Shown here: positions 1 through 8,290 of the stretch, piece after piece
Numbering within the stretch: the stretch's first letter is position 1
How the letters are laid out: every line of letters begins with the position of its first letter
Assembly (NCBI RefSeq): GCF_023347275.1
Contig: NZ_CP094468.1
Location: forward strand, 1,364,001-1,428,000
Length of the DNA stretch: 64,000 bases
Source of the DNA: Faecalibacterium sp. I3-3-89
GTDB lineage: Bacteria > Bacillota > Clostridia > Oscillospirales > Ruminococcaceae
Direction: 5' to 3'
The notes under the pieces: generated by a model
What the model saw: the letters and a program-made list of their open reading frames with translations, nothing else
Database searches by the model: none
What the model was told of the DNA's origin: nothing
Program-made: the position numbers and the translations under genes

Positions 1-294
1 CCGGATGGGAAGCTGGTGTACACCGGCGCGACATCCTTCACCTATAAAAGCGACGGCTTACTGACGCTCCCAGATGAAGTCGATTATGTAAAATTGACCT
101 GCCAATCATGCGACTCGAACACCCCTGGTTACGCAGTGCCAAATGGAACCAAGCTTGCAAGAGGCTCCAGCATCCGACCTGGCAGCGCGGAGATAAGCTT
201 CAGCAGCGAGGGTCTTTTGAGATTTGTGGGCTACAACTCCGTCTATAAACCTTATGGAGCCTCTTACATCGTCGAGGGCTACCACTACTACTGA
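1..294 (+). CDS. Phage tail/structural protein, C-terminal fragment
   Basis: The reading frame is open from the first base and ends with TGA at 292-294; the start lies outside the window, so at least 97 C-terminal residues are seen. The fragment is rich in Gly, Ser, Tyr and Thr with short beta-type stretches and no membrane segment, as in distal tail or receptor-binding proteins. I do not recognise a named family. The assignment rests on position directly before an endolysin-holin cassette, where tail-fibre or host-specificity genes normally sit. Confidence 0.55.
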   Translation, partial: PDGKLVYTGATSFTYKSDGLLTLPDEVDYVKLTCQSCDSNTPGYAVPNGTKLARGSSIRPGSAEISFSSEGLLRFVGYNSVYKPYGASYIVEGYHYY

Positions 295-340
295 CAAAAC
301 GAAAAGCAGCCCCACCCCGGGGCTGCTCAAAAGAAAGGTC

Positions 341-769
341 GTGTTCTCTATCGCTATCAAAGAATATTCCATGTCCCGGGACTCCACCCGGCGGCTCTCG
401 CCCAGCTTCAAGGTGCGGGAGTTCGGCTGCAAGGGCAGCGACGTCGTGCTCCTCGACGAGGAGCTTGTGGTGCTGCTCCAGTGCATCCGGGAGCACTTCG
501 GCAAGCCGGTACATATCACCAGTGGCTACCGTACCGCTGCCCACAATGCCGCCGTCGGCGGCAGCAAGTCCAGCCAGCACCTGCTGGGTCGGGCAGCAGA
601 CTTCTACGTCGAAGGTGTGGACGTGGCCACTGTGGCCGCCTACGCCGAGACCCTGCTGCCCGGGCGGGGCGGCATCGGGCGCTACCCGAAGGACGCAAAG
701 CACTCCACCCGCAAGACCGGCTGGGTGCACATCGACACCCGGGCGAATAAGAGCCGGTGGAGTATGTGA
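341..769 (+). CDS. Phage endolysin, peptidase M15 family (D-Ala-D-Ala carboxypeptidase-like)
   Basis: Predicted zinc peptidase that cleaves peptidoglycan stem peptides or cross-bridges to release phage. The protein (142 aa from GTG 341) carries the M15 signature: an ITSGYRT strand, then S-x-H-L-x-G-x-A-A-D containing the first zinc His and Asp, and a C-terminal GWVHIDTR block with the last His. An AAGAAAGG sequence lies just before GTG 341, closer than usual; ATG 371 is the alternative start and would still keep the whole domain. It precedes an XhlA-like protein and a holin, completing a lysis cassette. Family call is firm, start is uncertain. Confidence 0.85.
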   Translation: MFSIAIKEYSMSRDSTRRLSPSFKVREFGCKGSDVVLLDEELVVLLQCIREHFGKPVHITSGYRTAAHNAAVGGSKSSQHLLGRAADFYVEGVDVATVAAYAETLLPGRGGIGRYPKDAKHSTRKTGWVHIDTRANKSRWSM

Positions 770-782
770 GGGGGTGATTCCG

Positions 783-1016
783 ATGGAGACCGTTCTGGCC
801 GCCCTTATCACCGGGGCTGTGACTCTGATCGGTGTGCTTATCGCCAACAGCCGCAGTCAGGCAGTCACGGATACAAAGCTCGAAGAGCTGACCCGGGAAG
901 TGCGGGCACACAACAACTTTGCCCAGCGCGTGCCTGTGCTGGAAGAGCAGATGAAGGTGGCAAACCACCGCATCAAGGATTTAGAAGCAAACGAACACGA
1001 AAGAGAAAGGATTTGA
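783..1016 (+). CDS. XhlA/hemolysin-like phage lysis accessory protein
   Basis: Small 77-aa protein with one N-terminal hydrophobic segment (residues about 3-23) followed by a charged, heptad-rich helix (residues about 30-70) that looks like a coiled coil. This architecture and its place between endolysin and holin match XhlA-type proteins, membrane-associated helpers of phage lysis. The start ATG 783 has a GAGGGGG ribosome site about 8 bases upstream, right after the endolysin stop. The longer open frame extending upstream inside the endolysin gene is a shadow. Function is inferred from context and topology. Confidence 0.65.
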   Translation: METVLAALITGAVTLIGVLIANSRSQAVTDTKLEELTREVRAHNNFAQRVPVLEEQMKVANHRIKDLEANEHERERI

Positions 1017-1020
1017 CACC

Positions 1021-1287
1021 ATGAACGCACATATCACCACTCCCCGCACCGTCTCCGCTGCCACCATCGCCCGCACCGCTGTGCTGGCTCTGGCCCTCAT
1101 CAACCAGATCCTGAGCGCTCTGGGCAAGCCCGTGCTGCCCATCGAGAGCGCCCAGCTCGAGCAGCTCATCTCCACCGGCTTCACCACCGTGTCTGCGCTG
1201 GTCACCTGGTGGTTCAACAATTCCTTCACCAAGGAGGCCATTCAGGCCGACGCCGAGTTTGAGCGGCTGAAGAAGAGCGTGAAGTGA
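1021..1287 (+). CDS. Phage holin, SPP1-like
   Basis: 88-aa protein with two hydrophobic stretches (about residues 17-36 and 50-67) separated by a short turn and ending in a charged tail, as in small SPP1-type holins that permeabilise the membrane so the endolysin can reach the wall. It starts 4 bases after the XhlA-like stop with GAAAGGA upstream and is the last gene of the prophage before the attachment remnant. The WWF motif in the second segment is typical of the family. Confidence 0.75.
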   Translation: MNAHITTPRTVSAATIARTAVLALALINQILSALGKPVLPIESAQLEQLISTGFTTVSALVTWWFNNSFTKEAIQADAEFERLKKSVK

Positions 1288-1420
1288 GGTGGACGGGCGG
1301 CAAGCGACCGGTAAATATGCAGAAACTGCGCCACCTTCCGCGCAAGGGCGGTGGCGCAAGAGGTGGCGCAAGTAGTTTCTATTTTAGCGTAGATATGTTA
1401 TAAAATCGGAAATATTGACG

Positions 1421-1467
1421 CTCTCGTAATGAGCAGGTCGTCCGTTCGAATCGGATCAGTAGCTCCA
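1421..1467 (+). other. 3' half of tRNA-Thr(CGT): probable prophage attachment-site remnant (attR)
   Basis: Bases 1423-1429 read as an anticodon loop with CGT at 1425-1427, followed by the 3' anticodon strand TGAGC, a variable loop, a T-arm (GTCCG, TTCGAAT, CGGAT), the acceptor 3' strand CAGTAGC, discriminator T and encoded CCA (1465-1467). The bases 5' of the loop do not pair with TGAGC and show no D-arm, so only the 3' half is present. A Rho-independent terminator follows directly. This is what phage integration into a tRNA gene leaves at one end; the rebuilt full tRNA should lie beyond the left edge of the window. Confidence 0.8.
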
Positions 1468-1471
1468 AAGT

Positions 1472-1519
1472 AAAATCCCCGAAAAGTGGCTTCGCGCCTA
1501 GCTTTTCGGGGATTTTTGT
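1472..1519 (+). terminator. Rho-independent terminator behind the tRNA-Thr half
   Basis: AAAATCCCCGAAAAG (1472-1486) pairs with CTTTTCGGGGATTTT (1501-1515) around a 14-base loop and is followed by a T-rich run. Its place directly after the CCA end suggests it was the original terminator of the host tRNA gene. Nearly symmetrical, so it may also stop minus-strand transcripts. Confidence 0.8.
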
Positions 1520-1734
1520 TTGTCTGCGAAAATGCCTTTCGAGGGGAATGTGGGCGCTGATTACCCCCATTTCCCGAGAAGTTTTTTGAAATGCAAATCA
1601 AAAAGGACCCAAAATTGGGAAGAGGCCAAGCTGCTTGTCAATGGAGCGCAGGACAACAAAACCTACGTCTTGACCGCAGATGACTTTGCCGGGGTGATCT
1701 TTACGCACGGGCACTGATTCCAGCCAAAAAGCAG
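1520..1734. other. Host-prophage junction spacer without a recognisable gene
   Basis: Between the tRNA terminator and the tgt promoter there is a 65-codon open frame on the plus strand (1520-1717). It lacks a good ribosome site and matches no family I know; its last 30 codons could be the tail of a degraded protein. I do not call it a gene. Nothing else structured is visible here. Confidence 0.4.
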
Positions 1735-1763
1735 TTGCATTATCGGTAAGCATCTGTTAAAAT
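1735..1763 (+). promoter_or_regulatory. Sigma-A-type promoter for tgt
   Basis: TTGCAT (1735-1740), 17-base spacer, TAAAAT (1758-1763). It is the first good promoter after the prophage scar and precedes tgt by about 150 bases. A terminator-like hairpin lies between it and the gene. Confidence 0.5.
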
Positions 1764-1765
1764 AG

Positions 1766-3055
<1,290 letters not shown>

Positions 3056-3064
3056 GATTTGGCC

Positions 3065-3093
3065 TTGAAACGTGCCGGATAAGCGCGTATAAT
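3065..3093 (+). promoter_or_regulatory. Sigma-A promoter for yajC
   Basis: TTGAAA (3065-3070), 17-base spacer, perfect TATAAT (3088-3093), about 35 bases before the yajC start, so yajC can be transcribed independently of tgt. Confidence 0.75.
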
Positions 3094-3127
3094 AAGATCA
3101 TATGAATTTGAGAGGAGATTTTGCCCC

Positions 3128-3436
3128 ATGCAATTTCTGACTACGACCGAAAGCTACATCAGCCTCTTCTTTACTCTGGCTCTGATGCTGGTGATGCTCT
3201 ACTTCATGATCTATCGTCCCCAGAAGAAGCAGGAGAAGAAGGATGCAGCAATGCGCTCTTCTCTGGAGATCGGCGATCAGGTCACCACCATCGGCGGCAT
3301 CATCGGCCGTGTGGTCGCCATCAAGGACGACACCTTCGTGCTGGAGACCGGTGCTGACCGCGTGAAGATCCGCTTCACGAAGAACGCTATCAGCTCCGTC
3401 GAGAAGCTGAACATGGACAACGCCCCCAAGAAATAA
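3128..3436 (+). CDS. yajC: Preprotein translocase subunit YajC
   Basis: 102-aa single-pass membrane protein that associates with SecDF and assists Sec-dependent export. It shows the family layout: one hydrophobic segment (about residues 10-28), the IYRPQKKQEK basic block directly after it, and a C-terminal beta-rich domain with GDQVTTIGGIIG. A GAGAGGAG site precedes ATG 3128. Its functional partner secDF is encoded far away at 59063-61396. A hairpin after the stop probably ends the transcript. Confidence 0.96.
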   Translation: MQFLTTTESYISLFFTLALMLVMLYFMIYRPQKKQEKKDAAMRSSLEIGDQVTTIGGIIGRVVAIKDDTFVLETGADRVKIRFTKNAISSVEKLNMDNAPKK

Positions 3437-3458
3437 TAATTTCCCGGATCCGTGCTTT

Positions 3459-3501
3459 AAACGCGCTTTCCTGCATACAGTAGGTGCAGGGAGGCGCGTT
3501 T
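3459..3501 (+). promoter_or_regulatory. Hairpin that ends yajC and contains the next gene's ribosome site
   Basis: AAACGCGC (3459-3466) pairs with GCGCGTTT (3494-3501), and CCTGCA (3470-3475) with TGCAGG (3484-3489), followed by T residues. The ribosome site GGGAGG (3488-3493) of the gene starting at 3504 lies in the 3' arm. It could act as a terminator, as a ribosome-site-masking element, or both. Confidence 0.55.
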
Positions 3502-3503
3502 TT

Positions 3504-3890
3504 ATGTCTGATGCAAAGAATTTCCCGGCGGTGGGGCTGCTGGCGGTTTTCGGGCTGGGCAGTGCGGCAGCAGCCGGAGGTCTGGCGGGATCCGGCTGGC
3601 TGATGGTCCAACAAGGTCTGACGCAGGACGCGGCGGCACCGCTTGCCACTGCGGCAGTCTGCCTCGGCAGTTTTCTCAGCGGTCTGCTGATGGCGCTCTT
3701 GCAGAAAGGAAAAGGGCTTGTCTGGGGAGCGGCAGAGGGTGCACTTTTTGTGGGGCTGCTATTTCTTCTGGGCACACTGTACCAGAGTGAGTGGGGGACG
3801 ATGCAGTTCGTCCGGGCAGGGCTTGTCCTGTTGATGGGCGTTCTGGGCGGTATTTTCGGAATGCTGCGTGCAGAGCACAGGCGGCGCTGA
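3504..3890 (+). CDS. TIGR04086-like small membrane protein
   Basis: 128-aa integral membrane protein with four hydrophobic segments (about residues 9-36, 44-64, 72-90, 100-120), rich in Gly, Ala and Leu, and a short basic tail. Size, four-helix layout and position next to yajC resemble the TIGR04086/YrzE family of unknown function common in Firmicutes near yajC. No catalytic motif is visible. It is followed 57 bp later by a second membrane protein, probably co-transcribed. Family assignment is from topology and context only. Confidence 0.6.
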   Translation: MSDAKNFPAVGLLAVFGLGSAAAAGGLAGSGWLMVQQGLTQDAAAPLATAAVCLGSFLSGLLMALLQKGKGLVWGAAEGALFVGLLFLLGTLYQSEWGTMQFVRAGLVLLMGVLGGIFGMLRAEHRRR

Positions 3891-3947
3891 ATGCTGGCTA
3901 AACGCTACAGCGGTCATACACGACGAGATCAGGAGGGTAAAGACACG

Positions 3948-4694
3948 ATGTGGGTCTATCAGGAAACGAAAACGGAAGCGGATGCACTTGTGCCGCGATT
4001 GCCGGAGAGGGAGCCGCTCCCTATGAAAGAAGCAGAGCAGACCAGCCATACGCCGGAGCCGCCGCAAAAGGAGATACCCCGGCGGAAGCGCTTTCGAGCC
4101 AGCCGGGACTGCATCCTGCTGGCGGCGGCTTATCTCTTCGGCACGCTGATGGCAGGCATCCTGCAGGCGCTGTGTGATGCCGAAGAGATGGAGACGCTGG
4201 CCTATTACCTGAGCTGCTGGCGCAGTGCATTTGCGGCGTCCAGCACGCCGCAGGCCGTGGGGTTGTTTGGGACAGAACTGGCTGTCGTCCTTGGCGCAGC
4301 GGCGGTGTTCCTTCTGCTGGGGCTTTCTGCCGTAGGGCCTCTGCCCATCTTTTTATTTGCGATGCTATATGGGACAGGCTCAGGTCTGCTCTCGGCACAG
4401 CTTCTGACAGGCCTTGGCGGAAAGCAGCTCGTTTTATTCCTGCTTACTGCCAGCCTGCCGACGGCTCTGGCGGCTGGGGCACTCTGCCTCTTCGGTGCAT
4501 CCGCCCTACAGGTCAGCAGCCGCATCCACGCCTTTTCCTTCGGGAGAGGCGGGAAGGGGGGCGGCATTCCCCATACCGCAGGGGCACAGCTTCTGGTAGG
4601 ACAGTTTGCCTTGCTGACCGTCTGCCTCTGCCCGCTCTGCGGCGCAGCCACCGGGCTTGTGTGCCTCGCAAATCGTTTGATGCAGGCCGGATAA
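3948..4694 (+). CDS. SpoIIM-like integral membrane protein
   Basis: 248-aa protein with a charged cytoplasmic N-terminus (about 45 residues, ending in a basic RRKRFR patch) and four to five hydrophobic segments. Segments with a GLSAVGPLPIFLF pattern resemble stage II sporulation protein M, the membrane component of the DMP engulfment machinery. The start ATG 3948 has AGGAGGG 10 bases upstream; the open frame from 3891 is longer but has no site. No spoIID or spoIIP is adjacent. The call is a topology and motif judgement, so it may be only a distant relative. Confidence 0.5.
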   Translation: MWVYQETKTEADALVPRLPEREPLPMKEAEQTSHTPEPPQKEIPRRKRFRASRDCILLAAAYLFGTLMAGILQALCDAEEMETLAYYLSCWRSAFAASSTPQAVGLFGTELAVVLGAAAVFLLLGLSAVGPLPIFLFAMLYGTGSGLLSAQLLTGLGGKQLVLFLLTASLPTALAAGALCLFGASALQVSSRIHAFSFGRGGKGGGIPHTAGAQLLVGQFALLTVCLCPLCGAATGLVCLANRLMQAG

Positions 4695-4707
4695 GCGGCT
4701 GGTTTTC

Positions 4708-4736
4708 TTGCGGCTCCGGGCCGGATGTGGTATGAT
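4708..4736 (+). promoter_or_regulatory. Sigma-A-type promoter for radA
   Basis: TTGCGG (4708-4713), 17-base spacer, TATGAT (4731-4736), about 50 bases before the radA start. No terminator separates it from the upstream membrane-protein gene. Confidence 0.6.
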
Positions 4737-4787
4737 AATACAAGTATATAAAAGTAATGCAAACAGCACGACATTGGAGAGTCCAGA

Positions 4788-6200
4788 ATGAAAGAACCGA
4801 AACTGAAAACCGTATATGTCTGCTCCAATTGCGGAGAGACAAGCCCCCGCTGGATGGGCCGCTGTCCGAGCTGCGGCAGCTGGAATACCATGAACGAGGA
4901 TGTGGTCGCTGAGGCACCCAAAGCCGGTCTTACCAGCGGCAAGGCGGCTGCCCCTGTCCGTCAGGAGGGCGTCACTTCGCTGACCGCAAAGCGACTGGCT
5001 GACATCAGCACCACCGAGGAGAAGAGCCGCATTCTGACTGGCATCTCCGAGCTTGACCGCGTGCTGGGCGGCGGCATCGTGCTGGGCGGCGTCGTGCTGC
5101 TGAGTGGTGAGCCGGGCGTGGGCAAATCCACCATGCTGCTGCAGCTCTGCGGTGCCATCTCCAACCAACACACCGTGCTGTATATCACGGGCGAAGAGTC
5201 TGTCCGCCAAGTCAAGCTGCGTGCGGCCCGGTTGAAGGTCCCGCAGGACAATATCTATCTGGCCGCCGAAAACGATGTAGACGAGATCTGTGGTCTTATC
5301 GAGAAGGAAAAGCCCGAGCTTGTGGTCATCGACTCCATCCAGACCATGCGGTGCATGGACATCTCCTCCTCTGCCGGCACGGTCAGTCAGGTAAAGGAGA
5401 GTGCAGCCCGTCTGCTAGCGGTCGCCAAAAAGCAGGAGATCCCGATGTTCATCGTGGGCCATGTCAACAAGGACGGTGCCATTGCCGGCCCGAAGGTCAT
5501 GGAGCACATTGTGGATACGGTGCTTTACTTTGAGGGAGACAAGATGCTCCCATACCGCATCCTGCGGGCCGCGAAGAACCGCTATGGCTCGACGAATGAG
5601 CTGGGAATGTTCGATATGACGGGGCAGGGCCTTGAGGAGATCGAGAATCCGTCTCAGATGCTTCTGGAAGGCCGTCCGCTGGGGGTTTCCGGCAACTGTG
5701 TGGCCTGTACGATGGAGGGCAGCCGCCCCATCCTCAGCGAGATACAGGCCCTTGCGACCAAAACGAATTTCCCGGCTCCCCGGCGGGCCTGCAGCGGCTA
5801 TGATTATAACCGCATGAACCTGCTCATCGCTGTGCTGGAAAAACGTGCAGGCTACTTCTTCGGCAATCTGGATGTATATATCAACATCGTCAGCGGCATC
5901 ACGCTGCGGGACACTGCCTGCGACCTTGCGGTCTGCCTGAGTATGGTATCGTCGCTTCTGGACTGCCCGGTGAGTGATAAGCTCATCGCCATCGGCGAAG
6001 TTGGCCTTGGCGGTGAGGTACGCAGTGTGCCGAATCTGGAGCAGCGTCTGCGGGAGGCTGAGCGCATCGGCTTTGAGCGCGCCGTTGTACCCAAACACAG
6101 CCTGTCGCACCTCAATGCCGCCGACTATCCCGGCATGAAGCTGGTGGGAGCCGCCTATATCTCGGACGCCATCCGTGCCCTGAAATCCGATCGTCTGTAA
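4788..6200 (+). CDS. radA: DNA repair protein RadA (Sms)
   Basis: Branch-migration helicase-like ATPase that processes recombination intermediates with RecA. The 470-aa protein has the full family layout: N-terminal zinc finger (Cys12, Cys15, Cys26, Cys29), Walker A GEPGVGKST at 107-115, the RadA-specific KNRYG motif at 263-267, and a C-terminal Lon-protease-like domain (from about residue 290). ATG 4788 follows TTGGAGAG. It is followed 18 bp later by a tyrosine recombinase, so the two are probably one transcript. Confidence 0.97.
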   Translation: MKEPKLKTVYVCSNCGETSPRWMGRCPSCGSWNTMNEDVVAEAPKAGLTSGKAAAPVRQEGVTSLTAKRLADISTTEEKSRILTGISELDRVLGGGIVLGGVVLLSGEPGVGKSTMLLQLCGAISNQHTVLYITGEESVRQVKLRAARLKVPQDNIYLAAENDVDEICGLIEKEKPELVVIDSIQTMRCMDISSSAGTVSQVKESAARLLAVAKKQEIPMFIVGHVNKDGAIAGPKVMEHIVDTVLYFEGDKMLPYRILRAAKNRYGSTNELGMFDMTGQGLEEIENPSQMLLEGRPLGVSGNCVACTMEGSRPILSEIQALATKTNFPAPRRACSGYDYNRMNLLIAVLEKRAGYFFGNLDVYINIVSGITLRDTACDLAVCLSMVSSLLDCPVSDKLIAIGEVGLGGEVRSVPNLEQRLREAERIGFERAVVPKHSLSHLNAADYPGMKLVGAAYISDAIRALKSDRL

Positions 6201-6218
6201 TGATAAGAAGAGGAAGCT

Positions 6219-7412
6219 ATGTCGATCTATCTGGATGAGAAAAACCCCGAAAAACACAAACCCTTTGATGATGCCTCGCCGGACATCGTCGCGTATGTAC
6301 GCTATCTGGAAGTCATCGCAGGAAAAAGCCCGAATACAGCCTTCAGCTACTATTGCGACCTGCGCAATTTCAGCCGCTTTATGAAGCGTCGGCGCGGCCT
6401 TGCAGCAGAGAACGCCGAGATCAAGGACATTGACCCCAAGGGCCTTGATACGGCATTCTGGGGCAGCGTGACCAAGGAAGACGTCTACGAATACCTGTAT
6501 TTTCTGAACCGGGAATGCGGCAACAAAAAATCTTCGACGGCCCGGCGGCTGGCCAGTCTCCATGGCTTTTATGATTATCTGGTCAATCAGGTCGATCTGC
6601 TCAAAGAGAATCCCACAGCCTCCATCAAGCCGCCCAAGCAGGATAAAGTCCTGCCCAAATATCTGACCGCAGAACAGTCGATGGACTTACTGGAAAGCAC
6701 CCAGACCCAGAGCGATTTTCCCGAGAGGGATTACTGTATGGTGGTGCTCTTTTTGAACTGTGGAATGCGTCTTTCGGAACTTGTGGGGATGGATCTCAGT
6801 GACATCGACATGGAACAGCGGCAGATTCGTCTGTTCGGTAAGGGCCACAAGGAGCGGATGGTCTATCTGAACGATGCCTGCATTGAGGCCTTGCAGATCT
6901 ATCTGAACAAACGCAACACGATGGAAGGCCTGAACCCCAAGGAAAGAGCGGTCTTTATCACCCGGCGGCGCAAAGAGCGCATTTCCAACCGCAGGGTAGA
7001 GCAGCTGGTGACAGGAGCAATGAAAGCGGCGGGTCTGCGCGGTTTTTCGACGCATAAGCTCCGTCACACGGCTGCGACCTTGATGTATCAGACCGGCAAT
7101 GTGGACATTCTGACCCTCAAGCAGCTTCTGGGCCACAGCAGTGTCGGTACGACCCAGATCTATACGCACCTGCAAGAATTTCAGGTGCGTGCGGCCATTG
7201 AGCAGAACCCGCTGGGCGAGGTCAAAAAGGCGCACTTGGATACAACATCAAAGGAGACAGGGGAGAGCAGAGGGGAATTTGCCGATCCTTCATCGGATGA
7301 GTCTGAAAATGATGAACCGGGCGGCCCGATGGAGGCCTTTGAGGGTGCCGCGCAGGAGGGCTTCCGGGTAGATGTGTCGAGCCTTGCGAATACGGAGAGT
7401 ACCGACAAATGA
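6219..7412 (+). CDS. XerC/XerD-like tyrosine recombinase
   Basis: Site-specific recombinase of the Xer type, which resolves chromosome dimers at dif. An N-terminal SAM-like core-binding domain (about residues 20-125) precedes the catalytic domain with all expected residues: Arg184, Lys208, His279, Arg282, His306 and nucleophile Tyr315. At 397 aa it is longer than the usual ~300 because of an acidic, Ser/Glu-rich tail of about 60 residues after the catalytic core. A dif-like site lies 840 bp downstream (8251-8278), after one coupled gene. The chromosomal setting argues for a housekeeping Xer rather than a phage integrase; whether it acts alone or with a second Xer cannot be seen here. Confidence 0.9.
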   Translation: MSIYLDEKNPEKHKPFDDASPDIVAYVRYLEVIAGKSPNTAFSYYCDLRNFSRFMKRRRGLAAENAEIKDIDPKGLDTAFWGSVTKEDVYEYLYFLNRECGNKKSSTARRLASLHGFYDYLVNQVDLLKENPTASIKPPKQDKVLPKYLTAEQSMDLLESTQTQSDFPERDYCMVVLFLNCGMRLSELVGMDLSDIDMEQRQIRLFGKGHKERMVYLNDACIEALQIYLNKRNTMEGLNPKERAVFITRRRKERISNRRVEQLVTGAMKAAGLRGFSTHKLRHTAATLMYQTGNVDILTLKQLLGHSSVGTTQIYTHLQEFQVRAAIEQNPLGEVKKAHLDTTSKETGESRGEFADPSSDESENDEPGGPMEAFEGAAQEGFRVDVSSLANTESTDK

Positions 7413-8098
7413 TGACATCTGAGCAGATACAGCAGCTTCGGCGCGACGAGGCTATGATGATGGCAGAATGGTCGGCGTCCTTTGTGCAGCCGTGCTGCTT
7501 TAACACCGACGGCATCGTAGACTATGAGCGCTGGGCGGCACTCCCGGACGGAAAGCATATCGTCGTGCTATTGAAGGAAACGAATGCTTTGAGAGGAAGC
7601 CTTGTGGAGTTCCTTTCTCATGGTGGAAGCGAAACTTACTACCGGACGTGGAATAACGTCGCACGCTGGGCAAATATGATTTTGAATAGCTCATATTGGG
7701 AATTTGTGCCAAAATCAGCTCTGGATGATATGGTGAGGAATATCGCTGTGATAAACCTCAAAAAGTGTTCCGGCAGCGCCCATGCAAGCGCAAAGGTGGT
7801 ACGGCAGGCCGCCCGGCAGGATGCAAACAGGCTGAAACGTCAGATACAACTGTATGAACCGGATATTATTCTGACCGGCGGCTGGGGGCTGGTATCGAAC
7901 ATTCTGCACGATGAGATACTTGCGGATGACGCCGAGTGGGTCAAGCCCAATGGACAGACAGCGTTATGGTATTATACGAGCTGTTCAGTCCGTTCGGAAA
8001 AAGAAACGCTCGTTGTGAGTATGCCGCATCCAAATCGAGCGGCGAAGTGCTGGACATTAGAGCTGGAAAAGATTCTGCGAGAGACCGGACGATTATAA
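7409..8098 (+). CDS. Unknown protein coupled to the Xer recombinase
   Basis: 229-aa soluble protein I do not recognise. Its start ATG 7409 overlaps the recombinase stop as ATGA, with GGAGAG upstream, so translation is coupled. Visible pieces: VVLLKETN near residue 55, a TWNN-x-ARW segment near 80, VINLKK near 115, PDIILTGGWG near 150 and a late MPHPN near 205. The spacing of a strand-plus-Asn motif and a late His-Pro loop is loosely like the uracil-DNA glycosylase superfamily, but this is a weak inference. The second half is clearly more AT-rich than neighbouring genes. It is the last gene before the dif-like site. Confidence 0.7.
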   Translation: MMTSEQIQQLRRDEAMMMAEWSASFVQPCCFNTDGIVDYERWAALPDGKHIVVLLKETNALRGSLVEFLSHGGSETYYRTWNNVARWANMILNSSYWEFVPKSALDDMVRNIAVINLKKCSGSAHASAKVVRQAARQDANRLKRQIQLYEPDIILTGGWGLVSNILHDEILADDAEWVKPNGQTALWYYTSCSVRSEKETLVVSMPHPNRAAKCWTLELEKILRETGRL

Positions 8099-8203
8099 AG
8101 ACTGCAAGAAACATATAAAATACTGCATTGCGGTTGCGTTAAATAACATAACTGTGCCAAATGCGAAAAAACGCTCCAGCCAGCCCAGAAGGCTCAGAAG
8201 CCG

Positions 8204-8239
8204 CTGGAAAGGCCCGAAATCCGGAAAAGAGGGCTTTTT
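8204..8239 (+). terminator. Possible terminator of the radA-xer-unknown gene group
   Basis: AAGGCCC near 8200-8212 can pair with GGGCTTTTT (8231-8239) around a loop of about 17 bases, with a T-run. Stem is short, so confidence is moderate. Confidence 0.4.
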
Positions 8240-8250
8240 CGCTCCCCTAT

Positions 8251-8278
8251 GTTTCGTATAACCTGCATTATACGAAAT
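8251..8278. other. dif-like Xer recombination site
   Basis: Two 11-bp arms, GTTTCGTATAA (8251-8261) and TTATACGAAAT (8268-8278), surround a 6-bp centre CCTGCA. The arms are inverted repeats matching at 10 of 11 positions. The 11-6-11 layout with ATAA and TTAT next to the centre is that of dif; compared with the E. coli arms GGTGCGCATAA and TTATGTTAAAT, 8 of 11 bases agree on each side. It lies 840 bp from a XerC/D-like gene and exactly at a switch of coding strand. loxP is also palindromic with similar arms but has an 8-bp centre, so dif fits better. Confidence 0.7.
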
Positions 8279-8290
8279 TATATAAATTTC

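Larger units (their letters stand above)
1..1467 (+). mobile_element. Right end of a prophage (lysis module to attachment remnant)
   Basis: Four consecutive plus-strand genes form a phage tail-tip/lysis module: the C-terminus of a tail-type protein, an M15 peptidase endolysin, an XhlA-like membrane-associated protein and a holin. About 130 bp after the holin lies the 3' half of a tRNA-Thr gene with its own terminator, the usual scar of integration into a tRNA 3' end. Host housekeeping genes (tgt, yajC) follow. The integrase, the other attachment site and the bulk of the element must lie to the left, outside the window, so intactness cannot be judged. Confidence 0.8.

Noticed and set aside
298..332. 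GC hairpin between the tail gene and endolysin as a terminator
   Set aside because: Stem GCAGCCCC/GGGGCTGC is real, but no T-run follows on the plus strand and the lysis genes need read-through; kept only as a possible structure.
1395..1467. A complete tRNA gene
   Set aside because: The 5' half has no acceptor or D-arm and the anticodon stem does not close; only the 3' half is real.
1398..1601. 67-codon minus-strand open frame with a PIRTDDLL stretch
   Set aside because: It is the antisense translation of the tRNA-Thr 3' half, a well-known false protein, with no ribosome site.
1520..1717. 65-codon small protein
   Set aside because: No good ribosome site, no family, and it lies in the prophage junction; not enough to call a gene.
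8251..8278. loxP-like or phage recombination site
   Set aside because: The arms resemble loxP half-sites, but the centre is 6 bp, not 8, and the nearest recombinase is Xer-like and chromosomal.
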